A DNA stretch of 64,000 nucleotides from Sphagnum magellanicum (taxonomy: Eukaryota > Streptophyta > Sphagnopsida > Sphagnales > Sphagnaceae), in assembly GCA_021904315.1 (NCBI GenBank), contig CM038912.1, positions 18,749,061 through 18,813,060 on the forward strand. Reading direction: 5' to 3'. Positions 9,608 through 22,579 of the stretch are shown here, piece by piece. The notes below the pieces were generated by a model. That model ran no database searches. It was not told the origin of the DNA and was given only the letters and a program-made list of their open reading frames with translations. Each line of letters opens with the position of its first letter. Position 1 is the stretch's first letter. Both the position numbers and the translations under genes were made by a program.

Positions 9608-12450
9608 GAGAACAAGCCAGCAAGCCAATCGGAGATACATGTATGGTCGCTTAGAATGGTTCCGAGCTTGTGGAGAAAATTGGTTTGAATCATGCATCGT
9701 CATGTGGGTGGATGGCCGGGAGATCCTTGGACCAGGCAAGATCATGGATCAGTATCGGATTGAAGTCACCTTGGCAACCATGTACAACATCATCGAACGC
9801 GGTGGGAGGTAGGAAGCATGATGATGAACTTCTTGCAAGAACCCTTTTCTTGTTGTTGTTGTTGTTGTTGTTCTTCTTCTTCAGCCAGAAAACTTGGCTC
9901 TGGCATTTTGTTATTGCAGACTGATCCACACGCAAGTGTTTGATCCTCTGATGATGCATGCATGCATGCAACCCTTGGCATTGCTGTTGAATCTTGTTGG
10001 GTTTTGGCATTCTTCAGCCAGCAAACTTGGCCCTGGCATTCTGTCTTTGCAGACTGATCCAAAGGCTAGTGTTTGATCCTCCGATGATGCATGCATGCAT
10101 GCATTCAACCCTTGGGATTGCTGTCAAATCTTGTTGGGTTTTTGCTTTTTCTTTTTCCTGTTTTTTTGGGGGTGGGGGATTCACAGGCCAATCATCATGA
10201 CTCATGTTGGACGTCCGTATGACAAAAAAACTAAGATTCTGAGTGTGAAGCTTGAGGATGAATCCATTGAACCAGTGGTGGCATACTTGCAAAGAAAACT
10301 GCGCATCAAGTTTGCTGTCCCATTGTTCCATGTCACTGACAATGAAGGCATTCAGGACATTGACACCTCCATCAACTGGCTCATCAATGACCTTCGTGCT
10401 TGCAAAATTGGTGGCATCTACTTGCCAAACACTCGATGGTTTGCAGTAAGACCAATGCTCTTGATCAATGTTTTGCACAATCAAGCTCTCTCTCTCTCTC
10501 TCTCCCTCTCTTCCATGGGTGATGCTTTGTTTCATAATCTAGAGTATTATTCTGAGTGATTCTGCACACAATCAACTCAAAAAGCAAAAATGGGGGGTGA
10601 ATCTTTTCAAGCAAAAACATGTGCCTGAGAGCTTCATTTGGGATTTAGTTCTATGGTTTCCTTCAAAGTGTTGGAGGAAGTATATTTATATATCTCTAAT
10701 GGATGGCAGGGGGAAGAAGACAAAGGTGAAAAGATGGAGCGATTTGTAGTGCAATTGGCTGGAGTTGCAGATGTGTTTGTGAATGATGCATTTGGATCTT
10801 GGCAGCCTCATGCTTCCACTTACTACATCACAAAATACTTGCCATCATATGCTGGACTTTGCATGCAGGTATGCAGGTACTACTTACAGTTCTTTTCTAT
10901 CTGTTTGGTGTAAAACCCACTACAAGCTTTCTCTCTCAATGTAGACTTCTTTGCACCAAAGTAAAAATAATTTTCTTAAAAGGATTTTGTTGCATGTTTA
11001 TTAAAAGTCCAGCAGTGCAAAGCATAGGCTGAAGTTTTTTTTTGTTTGTCACTTTGTGGTGTGCAGAATGAACTGATTCATGTGCAAGAAATCCTCAACC
11101 CAAAACAGCCATTTCTTGCAATTGTTGCTGGTGCCAAATATGACACAAAAATTGGGCCATTGAAGGCAATGTACAAGAAAGTGGACAAGCTTATTCTTGG
11201 TGGGGTTGTATACAACACCTTCCTTTGTGCAAAATATGGTGTCAAGATTGAAGGTGTGGAGGTAAAAATATTTGTTGCAAATAAAACTGTAATCTCAGCA
11301 CTAGTGAACTGATAGAGTTCTTGCCATTTTGACAGTGTTTGTGGATTTCCTGAGGTCATTTATGTACTACAGGAAGTAGGCTGGAAATTCTGAAAAACCC
11401 ATTTTGAAAGAGTCTATTTTAAGTGTATGTCAGAAGGTAAGGGTGCTGATGGTAGGAAAGTGCACAAAGTGATGCAGGATTCAGATATTGCATTGGCAGA
11501 AGACCTGGTTGAGCAGGATAAGGTTGAACACAAAATTGTAGAGCTGCCATTTGTGGTTGAATCAGAAACACCTGAGGCACGAATTGAAGGGAAGTATCGC
11601 ACAATCAGCATCAAGGTTGGTTTGCACAATATCATTGTAACTGAGGCTCTTGATCTTTCCAGTGCCTGGCTAGACTTCCCACTTGTAGCCTGAAAATGTT
11701 CTAGAATGTTTCAGTTTTTGTATGGAAGAATCATTGCTGTACTCAATCATGTTACAACTGCGATCAGGTTCAAGATGCTCAGGGTAATTAATATCAAAAA
11801 CATCTGTTATCAGAATCTTACATTGGTTTTCACTCTGTATGAAAAACAGGACTTCACTCCAGGGAAAGAGTACAGCTACATTGTTGATGTGGATCCTTCT
11901 TCATTTGATGAACCACATGTGGTGGAGGCCATAGATTTGTCAAAGACCATCTTCGTAAATGCAGTGATGGGCTTAATGCCTCACTTCTGGCATGGCACTT
12001 ACAAGATGGATGAAATGATAGATTGCAATCGTTCTGCACAAAAGTTCTTCGGTGGTGGAGATACTCTGCAGGAATTTAAGAGGTGATAATGACTAGTCTT
12101 TTTTCCAGTTAGCATTTTGTGTGTGCAGACAACAACATAAGCATCCATCGACACACCCTTAGACATGAAAGCTTCTAAAACCCTAAATTCCACTTTCGGC
12201 AAAGAGTCATAGACTTGACATCTGTAATTTGACTCTTGCTGATGACAGTTGTGAATGTTGGTTGTTTGTGAAATGGGTTGGCAGTTTGCATCCTGGGCTA
12301 TATCAGAAAGCTCTGGAAAGTCCCAAGTACTACCTTTTCACCGGAGGTGGCACTGTTCTGAAGGTGATTGAAGAAGGGGATCCCTTTGCTTTACCCACAG
12401 TGAAAGCTCTCATTGAGAATGGGAAGCAATATGGTTACAACCCACAGTAG
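9345..12450 (+). CDS. PGK: Phosphoglycerate kinase, divergent form
   Basis: Eight exons: 9345-9516, 9736-9808, 10187-10445, 10710-10868, 11067-11261, about 11478-11615, 11850-12082 and 12285-12450. Joined, they give 464 residues in one frame. The enzyme moves phosphate between 1,3-bisphosphoglycerate and ADP. Family landmarks in order: LLRVDHNVVKKG (usually RVDFNVP), IIMTHVGRP (usually SHLGRP), LPNTRWFAGEE, VFVNDAFGSWQPHAST, AIVAGAKYDTKIGPL, LGGVVYNTFL, FVNAVMGLM (usually NGPMG), GGGDTLQEF and YLFTGGGTVLK (usually STGGGA). All core elements are present but changed, and the protein is longer than the usual ~400 residues. No obvious transit peptide leads the sequence, so a cytosolic site is likely. 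The start of exon 6 is uncertain: cag|GAT at 11478 keeps frame, and an earlier acceptor near 11429 with a different exon 5 donor would too. Introns hold GT/GA, GTT and CT microsatellites. Confidence 0.88.
9569..9608 (+). repeat. (GT)n(GA)n compound microsatellite in PGK intron 1
   Basis: A run of about nine GT dinucleotides is followed directly by about ten GA dinucleotides, inside the first PGK intron. Confidence 0.9.
9881..10146 (+). repeat. 133-bp tandem duplication in PGK intron 2
   Basis: Unit one begins at 9881 and unit two at 10014, both with 'tcagccag.aaacttggc'. Both carry 'ttgcagactgatcca', 'gtgtttgatcct', 'gatgatgcatgcatgcatgc' and 'aatcttgttgggttttt'. Similarity is roughly 85-90% by eye. 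The intron was therefore lengthened by a simple local duplication. Confidence 0.85.
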
Positions 12451-12454
12451 TTGT

Positions 12455-15400
12455 TCACATTCCACAATATATGTACCTGAGTGGAATTCCTTGGATAAAA
12501 ATCTAGTATTATATATAGCATTTTTGTTACATCTCACCAAAGCTGTTTCTATATTATAGTACCCCAGAGGCCAATACTTATCTATCTTTTGAAACTGATG
12601 ATGGCTCAAAGTGTGAATAAAACTTATCAATCCTTTCTTCCATGATCAGAACCCATAGTTACACCTGAAGAACCCATTTGCAGAAGCAGGCAAACTCCAG
12701 GAACTCACCAACTTTATGGTTGATTGCTGCATCTTCAAGAGTGAAAGTATGATGTAAATGGGCAAAGGTTTGTGACTCTGTGAAAAATTATATGACATGC
12801 AGTAAATGTAATTGAGTTGTGCAGTTAGCATCAAAACAAGAGGAACTGCATTTTCCATGAGGAACTGTCTTTTGAGGCAGTATAGACCCAAGATACAGAG
12901 CTCTAAAAGCAGATGTAATTTTGCCAGGTGAAATTGAATGTGTTGCCAGGAACTCACTTCTTAATGGTGATGATGACTGTTCCAGCATTGTTCTGAACCA
13001 GCAATGTGAGATGGTTTCAAGTCTCACCAGAACATATGCCAAAAACTTCTGAAGTTTGATATCTGTCATCAATCTTACCATTTTTTGAGCTCCATGTTGA
13101 AAATGAAAAATATGTGAAGGAAGTTCAAATTTGAAGTCTAATCATTCAAAATGATGAATCTTCTTTGAACAGAATTTTTTTAAAAGGGAATTTCAATGGC
13201 AAGCACTTAACAAGAGCAATGAATTAAATGCAATGCAATCTACAACACCCTTTGACTATTGCCTCTCCTGATCTTGATGACCCAAAGTCATGCCTCAAGG
13301 AAACATCACCCATCCAAGGAACCATAATCACAACACATAGCAGCTTCCTTCACAAGAATTCACACTCCCCTTGAAACATTCACCTTCCCAAGTGGAACAA
13401 CAGTCTTTTCTTTGAATTACAAAAGCTTGGCTCCCCTAGGGAATGATGCACTCCCCAATGGGAAACATAGTAGCTCCTCGGCCTTTGTGTATCCCCGATC
13501 TCAAACACAGACTCACACAACCATCCCCTTGAAAAAGATGGGCTGATTCCTTGGGAAGTCATTCTTCCCCAAACTCCTCAGAACCAAGTGAACCTTCCCT
13601 CCCCGAGAAAGCCTAGTTTCCCTTGGGGAACAAATGAACTTCTTGGCAAGGAAACACCACTACTACTTGGTCTTGATGTGTCCCCAACCTAAATATATTT
13701 TTACACAAGTTTTATTTCAATCAACACTTTTCAAAGTTTAAAATTTCATCCAATATCTCATTATTGTGCTCTTGGGAGGGGTTTCATCACAAGGTTCACC
13801 TTCCTTGAACTTCATCGATTCAACATCACTCCCTTGAGGAGATGTAGTTATCCATTCATTAAGAATCGAAATCCTAATTACATCACAACCTTGTCATTAT
13901 GACTGATCCAAATCTTGACAAGAACATAAAATCATGTTTTCCTTATCATTGAAAGGAATTTGAGCCTTCCCAAGTAGGCTTAGTTGCTTTGAATTTTGTC
14001 CCACTTCCACTTGTTTGTATGTTGTGCTTCATTCTTTGACACACATCTAAGCTTTGCATTTTTACATTCCTTGTAGCTTTGAACTTTTAAACTAGATTAC
14101 ATTCAAGGTGTCCATTACAAGTGCAACCATGATCGACTACAAATTTGACACCACATTTTTGAAGTCCATTGATGCAATTCATGTGTCAAGAGCTAACTTT
14201 TCATGTTTATACTTTGAATTGTAACACCTTCCTAAAGGTATTTCAATTGTTGTAAACTCTAATGGGTGAATAGAGACAAGTGGTCATGACTTACATAGGA
14301 CTTGTGCATACATTATATTCAATGGTCCAAAGTACCCTACTTTTTAGATGGGGAATGTAAACAACCTAGTGAAAAATTGTTTTTAACAAATGTACATCAA
14401 TTCTTCATGGTTTGCTCGAAGAACCTAGGATCAATAGTTGCCTTGTGATGTTAACATATCATTGTGCTTTTGGACCCAAGGATGAAAGGGTGTAAAATCC
14501 GATAGTGGATATATTGTAGCCCAATGGATTAGATGGAAAGTCAACCCATAGGAGAGTGAAGCAAATGCAGAATGAATTTATAAAGATGAAATATTGTCAA
14601 TGTGACTACAAAGTTGGGCAAAGCTATGTCACACTTGACCTTGCATTATTTTGTTATTATTGTATGAAACATGTAACATACAATAAGCATCCCTACACCT
14701 TGATTCCTACAATCAAGGTGTTCCTTATCACATGCATCAAGCCACAATGTTTAAGGATATGTGTTTATAGTGTGCAATCCCATGTTTGGATAAAGCCATC
14801 AAAGATTGGATATGGACAATGTTACACTTAGTCTTTCTATTGTGCAACTCCTAGCAAGACAAGAACAACATTGTGTTGAGTAAGACCTCATTAGATAATT
14901 GTGGACATAGTCATTTTATACTCATGCATGATATTTGCAATGTTATGGATACGTATGTTAATTTAGAATACAAACACCATTGGGACATGACAATCAACAT
15001 TAGGTTTTGGATGAATGCAAATTTTAATAAAATATTTTATTTTCAATAGGAACCAATTGTCTTGACATCATCTTGAACTCCTACTAGCCACATAGTTCAT
15101 TGTAAGGTTTAGAAAGGTTTACACCAACTTTGGCAAATATAACAATTTATCATATACCAATATGATAGATGGTATAAAAAATGAAAAAAAATAATGTTGA
15201 AATGGTATAGACATTAAATGAATTCCAAACTAATCCATATTGTTATGGTATGAGTATAATCAAATGTATATTTTTTAAGTAATGATATGAATATAAATAG
15301 TGAGGAAACTAATACTTACAAGTATTGAACATGCATATTGGTATTGTGTGAAAATTTCATTATACCTTAAAATGTTTTTCTTGTAGATTTTCAATTGTGA

Positions 15401-16900
15401 AATGAAGATTATTAAAATGTTCCAAATGAGTGCCACTAAAATGCTTGAAACATTGCTAACGAATATTATGATGTGAAAGCACATTACGATGGTCAAAAAA
15501 TGTTGTCACAAATATTGTTTTTCAAAACTATGCAATTTTCAACTTCCACCAAGCCAATATTAAAAGAGGTTTTCATAAATTATACTCAAAATAAGGTAGT
15601 TCAATACTCAAATACTGAAATTGTAAAAGGAAACTAAATTTTTTGATTAATATTAAATGATTAAAGAATATATTTGTAAGAATTTAAATGTTGTCATGAT
15701 ATACTACAAAGTGCAAATATACTTTTTAAATGTTTCAAATAATTTCAAAACTTGATGAAGTAATATATTGAATATGAATTGATTGTACCATTTCAATTAC
15801 AATTGAAAATTTTGACTCATGTGATTTCACAAAAAACATCTAGACAAGTTTTTCATTCAAATGAACATAAGTGTGTTGAAAACAAATATTTTGTTGAAAA
15901 TTTACTTTCATTCGAAAGATCACAAGAATTATGTTGGAGGCCTTTGTATCAAAATCAATTTTATATGTTTATCAAAACGTCAGGTGAAATCAAATAAAAA
16001 TTGTCCCTAAAATATACCAAAATATACCCCCCAAAAAAAAATTTATTGCTTGAAGTGGGCCTCCCTTGTGTGGGGTCCTTTTAATACAAATTGAAAAAAT
16101 TATGTTAAATTTTTCCACATTTTTGGCAAAGTTCATTACAATTTACATCTAACTTCTCCCTTACCCCCCTTCATTTTTTTCATTTCCTTTTTTTTTCCCC
16201 CTTAGGTTGTCATGTTTCATCTCATTTTGTTGAAATGAGGCATGTTACAATCAACAACTAGATCATAATTTAAATATGAAAAACCAAACTTTTATTTGTC
16301 AATGCAAGGTTTATATTAGTGTGGGGTGAGTATTACATTTGAAGTTGGGTATTTTTCAAAATGTTTGGCAACACGAAAATGGGTTTTACAATGAACATGC
16401 ATGATGTTGTTTTTAACCTCAATTCTCCTTCACTGGTCTATGTAGGATATGGCATAAACAACTTGCAAGTTGATGGTGATGGAAAACAAAATTTAAAGGA
16501 TGCAATGGTGATGAGTGACACCTATCTAAAGTGCACATGGAAGAATTGAAAACACAAGGAGTTGTTTGAAAGCCTTATAATCACAACTCACCAACATGGG
16601 TTTTTTCAAAATAAATGACAACCAACCTATAAATATGAATGTGAACCAAATCATGTGATGCATAATCTGGCACAACCATACATGTGGCCCTAAAATTTGA
16701 GCTTTGTGCATTAGGTGTTGTAAGGGTTTCATTACTACTTATCACAAAACAAATGGTATTGCTACCATGAAAGAACATATGGAAGTAGAATATAATCTTG
16801 ACCTTATTTAAATTCTACGAATAACAAGGTATAAATTGTTTCGAATCCCCACTTGATCAAAAACCAATTATTAAGAGGCCAAATGTAACATCAAATGCCA
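12455..16900. other. PGK 3' region and long intergenic stretch, no gene seen
   Basis: The first few hundred bases after the PGK stop should hold its 3' untranslated region. The rest, to about 16.9 kb, is AT-rich with short open frames only. I recognised no domain, RNA gene or intact element. Confidence 0.5.
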
Positions 16901-16949
16901 TTTTTGGTTTGTTTGCTATTACTAACAGGTTTTTAAAAGATCATGCCAC

Positions 16950-18620
16950 ACATAAGGGTTTTGTGGAGGACGTCATGTTGTTTGTGATCAATAGTTTTTT
17001 ACCATTAAGGACTCTTGTGGAATCAATTTAGTTGCAAAGATTGGCATATAGATTATGCCCAAGGATTGTCTTCCCATCCCAAAAAAAAATTGTTGAAAAA
17101 CTTCTGGTTCTGTTAATGCAAAAAACTTTGGTTGAATATGTTCAACTTGCATTAACCACATGTACTTTTGATCTTTGGATGTTGAAAAGGGTTCATGATG
17201 TGTTTTTATGGTTGTAAATTGTTTTTTAAGTGTTTGATAATCGAAACATGTAACAATTACGTTGTTTGAAGTTTTTGATACCTTTGGTGCAACTATGGCA
17301 ATATAATTACAACAAATCTTTAACATGTTTAACCTAATTTTAAAAATTTTAACATATGTAAAAAAAAAAGGTTCAATTTGTAGACCTATGCATTTAACCT
17401 AAACTCAATTATATCTTGTAATTTTGTGGGCATGTCTAAGCCATTTTGATGGATTAGGGTATGCATTATCCAGGTTTGTTAATACATTATTATAGATGAC
17501 AAAATTGCATGGGGTTTTAACGTTGCACCTATCAAGTTTGTTTAAATTGATTTCCAAAAATGTATAACATCATTGGCCAAAGAAAAATGGCAAAAGGAAA
17601 CAAGCACAGGATAAAACTTGCATAGATTTTGGGCTAAGGCCCAAAAAATTGAACACATTAATGAAAACCAAGTGAGTGAAAGATGGTTTCTTTCAATTTT
17701 CTTTTGTTGTGTTTAATTTGCAAATCTTACATGAGGATGTTTGTTCTAAGTTCCAACTAACAAGTTGTTTTGGCTTTTCTTGTCCTTGGGTTTTTCATTC
17801 AAATTTACAAGTTATGTGTTAATGTTCCAAGATGTTTTAACATTTAATTTGGCCATTGCCTTATGTTCTTATTAGCAAACAATGGTGTTTCAAACTTGGG
17901 CAGTTTGTGAAACTATTGTGAAAGTCTTGTCATTGATAATAATTGTTTGTGTGATGAGCTAGAGTCATGGTCATTGGTTGCTTGGAGATGCCTTACATTT
18001 TATCATTTCCACTTGTTGTGAAATTCATGACAAGATTTCATATAAAATTGTTTCTATCAACTTGATTGATTTGGAGATGTTTGTTTTTTGTGAAGAGTTG
18101 GAAGAGCTATGGGTTCACATGAAATATCAAGTTTTAGAAGTGGCTCTACCTTTTATTTTATTTTTGCAAGGATGTGATAGGAGGAAATGTCATTAGATGT
18201 TAACAATGATGTTAGATTTTAGGTTTAAAGGTTTGCATCACCTACCTATGTGGATTGTGAAAATGTAACTAACTTGGTTGTTAATTATAAGTCACAATTA
18301 TTGTTGCCTATGTTGGTGGAAGCCTATGAATCATTTATGCCAAATGCAATCAATGAACCCCATGTGAAAAGATCATAGGTTGATTTTCAAAATTGGTTCA
18401 CACCACTAAAACAAATCTAAATACTTTGAAACACCTTGTGTCAAAAAAACTTGATGAATATTGCCATTACCCCATTCATGTGGATTGCAAGGATGCCTTA
18501 AGTTGGTGGCACATGAAAGAATGAAAATTTTTTGCAATCACAAAACTAATGAAACACATTCTAAGCATTCCATCCTCCCAAATAAAATATAATTCTTTTT
18601 CAATAATTGGAATTTTGACT
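16950..18620 (+). pseudogene. Decayed hAT-family transposase
   Basis: Fragments in the order expected of a plant hAT transposase are spread over 1.7 kb in shifting frames. They are a helical part (HATHKGFVEDVMLFVINSF, about 16950), then PRIVFPSQKKIVEKLL (17055), then TTCTFDLWMLKRVHDVF (17158-17208), which resembles the first RNase-H strand with its FDLWM...HD motif. Next come MLDFRFKGLHHL (about 18208; the family usually has LDPRFK) and a dimerisation-type block DALSWWHMKE ... HILSIPSSQI (18492-18590). Stops and frameshifts separate the blocks, so it is dead. I could not find terminal inverted repeats or an 8-bp target duplication. Confidence 0.6.
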
Positions 18621-18624
18621 TCAC

Positions 18625-21600
18625 TTTGTAAATGACATCTTTAAATCAACAATCTTAACAAAATAATTTTTGTCAGTAAAAACTAGCCAACAAATTCGCA
18701 TGTTGTTTGCTTGAAACCTGTAGATTTGCAAGTACATGTGAAGTAGAATATGATTTGATAAATGAATTGGAATTTGAATTTGAAGATGAAGTGGAATGTG
18801 AGGAGTGGGGGTTATGAATTATTTACTTCAATACTAAATAAATGGTAAGACATGTTGTGTTTCCATTAAAGGTTTGTTTTGTTGTTTAGATTTATAGATT
18901 ATTCCATGGTTATGAAAACATGATGATGAAATATGTGTTTTTGGGGGTTGACTATTGTATTCTAATGTGAGCGTTTATAACTTTGTGAAATTTTGATAAT
19001 GGTGTGTATGAAAATGTAGTAGTGGTGTGATGGGTTTCTTATAAACACATGTTTTTGACATTTCTGTTTGTTGTTATTGAGTAACAATGACACCACCTAT
19101 GAAGCTTCAAATCTTGAGTTGTGCTATGTGTTATCCCATATATCATCCATGGTAAATGGGTGTAGTCATGTTAATAGGAGCCAAAAACAGTTGTAACCAT
19201 TGCTTAATTTTGTGTTTTTTACACCAAATTTTATTTAAAAAATTAACTTGACAATAAGTTAAAATTTTTGCACATTATCAAATTCAATATCTTATTCTAC
19301 AAATTTTCAAAATATGAAATTATTTCATTAACATTTGGACCTTCAAAAGTAATGTAATATCCATATAACCATTGTTTTAAAGTAATAAAAGGACTTGTAA
19401 ATGGACTTGGAAAACTTTGAAAATGACATATTTTTGGCAAATTTTTAACACAAACCTTAACAAAGTAGTACTAAATTTTTTAAGAGATTTTTTCAAAAAA
19501 ATTTGAAGTCTTTTTCTAAAAACATTTCAAAAATATTCTTTAAAAATAGTCACATAAGTGGGTAGCAATAACTCTTATTAGAATGATTGCACCTTTTTCA
19601 TGTAATTGTTGATCTATTTTTGGCATTGTTATTGACTATGCCATTGATGTTGTGCATGTTAATTACATATGCCATGGGTGAATTTCTTGAATTGACTTGA
19701 AAATGATTAAATGCATAATTGTCAAGGTGAAACCATATTTCACATCTTGCCAATTTATAGTTTAGGATCACTTCACCTTTGCTTTTGGTAGAGATGTGTT
19801 TTGCACCTTTCATACTTTTGTAAGTTTTGTGGATGTTTCAATGAAGTTATATGCAACATGGAACATGTAAAATTTATTCTTTAGTGATAGTCTTATTACA
19901 CAATGAGTTGAAATGTGGGATCCATGTTATGAACCACACATTCTTTATTCATCTTTGTTTTGCTTTTGGACAATGCTTACAATGTAAATGTTATACATGA
20001 GCATCAAGTTTTCAAGATGTAAATATGCGAATGTGTAAATGCTTTTTTTATAAAATTTTGTTTCATTTGGGTTCCAATTCAAAAAACTAAACATTATTAA
20101 CTAAACCAAGAGTTTGATAAAAACCACTAATATCTTTTGAATAACCAAGTGATATAATCGCCTTAAGTAATTTGAAATCCTCTACCCCAACTCTTACCCT
20201 CAATTTTCAAATGTTAAACAATTAGACCCACATGGTTTTCTTAATTTTATTTTTTCAAAAACCTAAACCCTCATGATTTTCTAAATGTTTTTTTTTTTCA
20301 AAAACCCAGGCTTGGCTAGTGTTTAAAAAATCAAATACTCACCCAACAATGGTTTGCACACAAAACCCTAACATGGTGTTCCAAGGTCCGCATATCAAAT
20401 CCGCACACACCAAACCAAGTTCTGTATATCAAACCCTTACTTGTCGGTTGTTTTGTGGGGGGGGGAAAGAGAATCACCCCAACATTGATAGTTAATACGC
20501 AATACATATCTAACCATTGTGGTTAGTTTGGGGGGCCCAAACACAATGAAAAAATGTTTTTCTATCCACATACCATCCATCATGTTGTCTTTATTCTCTA
20601 TAAGCAACTTTTCTCTTTCATCATTATTCTTGTTGCTTGGAGTGGTTCTTCAACAAGGCATCACCAAACACACTGGCCCTGCCAATAGATAAGATGTTGT
20701 ACATCTACCTACCATGTCCACACTCTGAACACCAAAAAAAATCCGTTCCAATCTAAACAGTCTAAACACTTTCACCAAAAAAACCAGTTCACCTAATGTG
20801 AAATCAGTTCTAATAAGGTAAAACTTCCAAAAGTTGGATCCAATGCAATAGTCCCTGGGCCCAACAAACGTGGACAAGGCAAAAAGCAAAAGTAGTGAGG
20901 AAAGAGCTTTGCTTTGTGCATTTATGTTGGTGGAAGAAGGCGAGTAGGCTATGTGAGAATGGGTCTTAGCACATGCACATCAAGGAAGAACCTCATTATT
21001 TAAATTATATATATATATATAGAAAGAAAAAAGATTGTTGTGCCTGGGACTTGGAAGTGCTCACTTAGGGAAAATAGTTTGTAATATGTTTTGTTAATTG
21101 TAGATATCACAAGTTTGTATTTTACAATAGATTTTATTTTTATTTTCAAAATTTGATGTTTTGAGATTGTCAGAATTTCAGATATTCAAATTGTAGGTCA
21201 ATATATAGTATTTTGGCTGTTTTGAAGAAAAATATATTCAGAAAAAAAAATTCAGACCTTTTTCCCAGAAAATATTCTCCACTTTTGTGAAATCAATAAA
21301 TTGGGGAGAAAAGAAAAACAAAGAATTTGATAATACATTAAAAAATTGTCATGTTACATCGAAATAAAAATAATTAAATTTTTTCAATTGTAATATATTA
21401 TATCCAAAAAAATTATTTTACAATAATTTAAAAATACATCCTACACAGTTGCAAATCTCAATTTCTATTAAAAAAAAATTCATAAGGGGAAACAAGTTAT
21501 GGCTTTTTTGGGTTGAATAATTTCTGAAAATACCTAAGAATTAAAATTCCCAAAATTTCTAACTTTCCTTTGAAAATTCTACTACCAAATTCATAATTGT

Positions 21601-21765
21601 TTTTATCTAGGTTTTATTAAAGTTTGCCATAGTACATTAGTGGGAACTTGATGGGGGTGGGTCCAGCGATTCGTGAACTTATCGATGAGCTAAAGGGGAG
21701 TTCACGAGACTTATTCATCAAAGAAAGAGCGCAATGACATCGAACGAATGGCTGGAAACGGCTCT
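18625..21765. other. AT-rich intergenic DNA, no gene seen
   Basis: A (TA)n run lies near 21008-21021. The minus-strand open frame at 20650-20889 has no domain I recognise. Nothing else is supportable. Confidence 0.5.
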
Positions 21766-21768
21766 CAG

Positions 21769-22139
21769 AGCATCTCCAGCGGTGCTCAGTACCTGACCCT
21801 ATTCTGCGTAAATACTTTTCACATCCAAGTTTAGTTATTTACTTTTTTGCAACCTCACCGATAAAACCGAAACTGTGAGAGCAAATAGTTGGGGGACTAC
21901 TAATAGCAAACCACCTGGACGAATCATTATGGTACTCCAATCAGAAACACTGATCAGTAGTCAGATTGTATTTTATTACACTCTTTTATATGCAGGTGGG
22001 CAGCGTTGTTGCTGAGACTTTTACCACAAGGCACCGGGAAACGACGCAGTTATGCTGAGCCAAAAATATTTTCCTGAGCCAAACCAGCATGTTTTGACTT
22101 TTCCTCATCCAATTTTACTGTGCACAGCTGGAGATGCTC
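21769..22139 (-). mobile_element. 371-bp MITE, copy 1 (PIF/Harbinger-like)
   Basis: The ends are inverted repeats, gagcatctccagcggtgctc at the left and the complement of ctgtgcacagctggagatgctc at the right. The interior matches the element at 39298-39668 in reverse orientation: 'gtttagttattt', 'caacctcaccgataaaac', 'ctactaatagcaaaccacct', 'gacgaatcattatg' and 'attacactctttt'. Both copies are 371 bp. The flanking target duplication is imperfect here (TCA/TCG), so this copy may be older. It encodes nothing. Confidence 0.8.
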
Positions 22140-22579
22140 TCGGGGAAGGTGGAGACTCGAAGGAACCTTTTGGTGAACTTGTTTCTGAACTACAATGCTA
22201 CAAAATCGGTGCTACATAGGATTCCAATCTTCAAGCAGCAGGTGCGACGAGATAGCCAGGCTTTTGCATCGAGGCTGTGTCAACAGCTGCAGCGTCGGAT
22301 GAGGAGAATCCCAAGGGCTTTCGGAGGCGGTTGAACGGATTAGGGTTTCGGTTTTAGGGTTAGGGTTGAAACCCTGGTTGCTGCCGTTGTCAGAATGAAA
22401 AGGCTATAAAAAACTGTGCAATGCCTTCTAACGCATCTCCTTCCTCAACGAGTTATAGTCCAAGTTTCGTTCTCACCAACTAAGAAATAGAACTTTGAGT
22501 GCCTCTTGCATGAAGGTGGTGCTGCAAAAAAGTGGAGTGAATGGCTCTTGTTCTGTAGGTAAATAAGCCAGGGTCTCTG

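Noticed and set aside
20650-20889. 79-codon minus-strand open frame with RLFRLERIFF
   Set aside because: No recognised family, isolated, AT-rich context.
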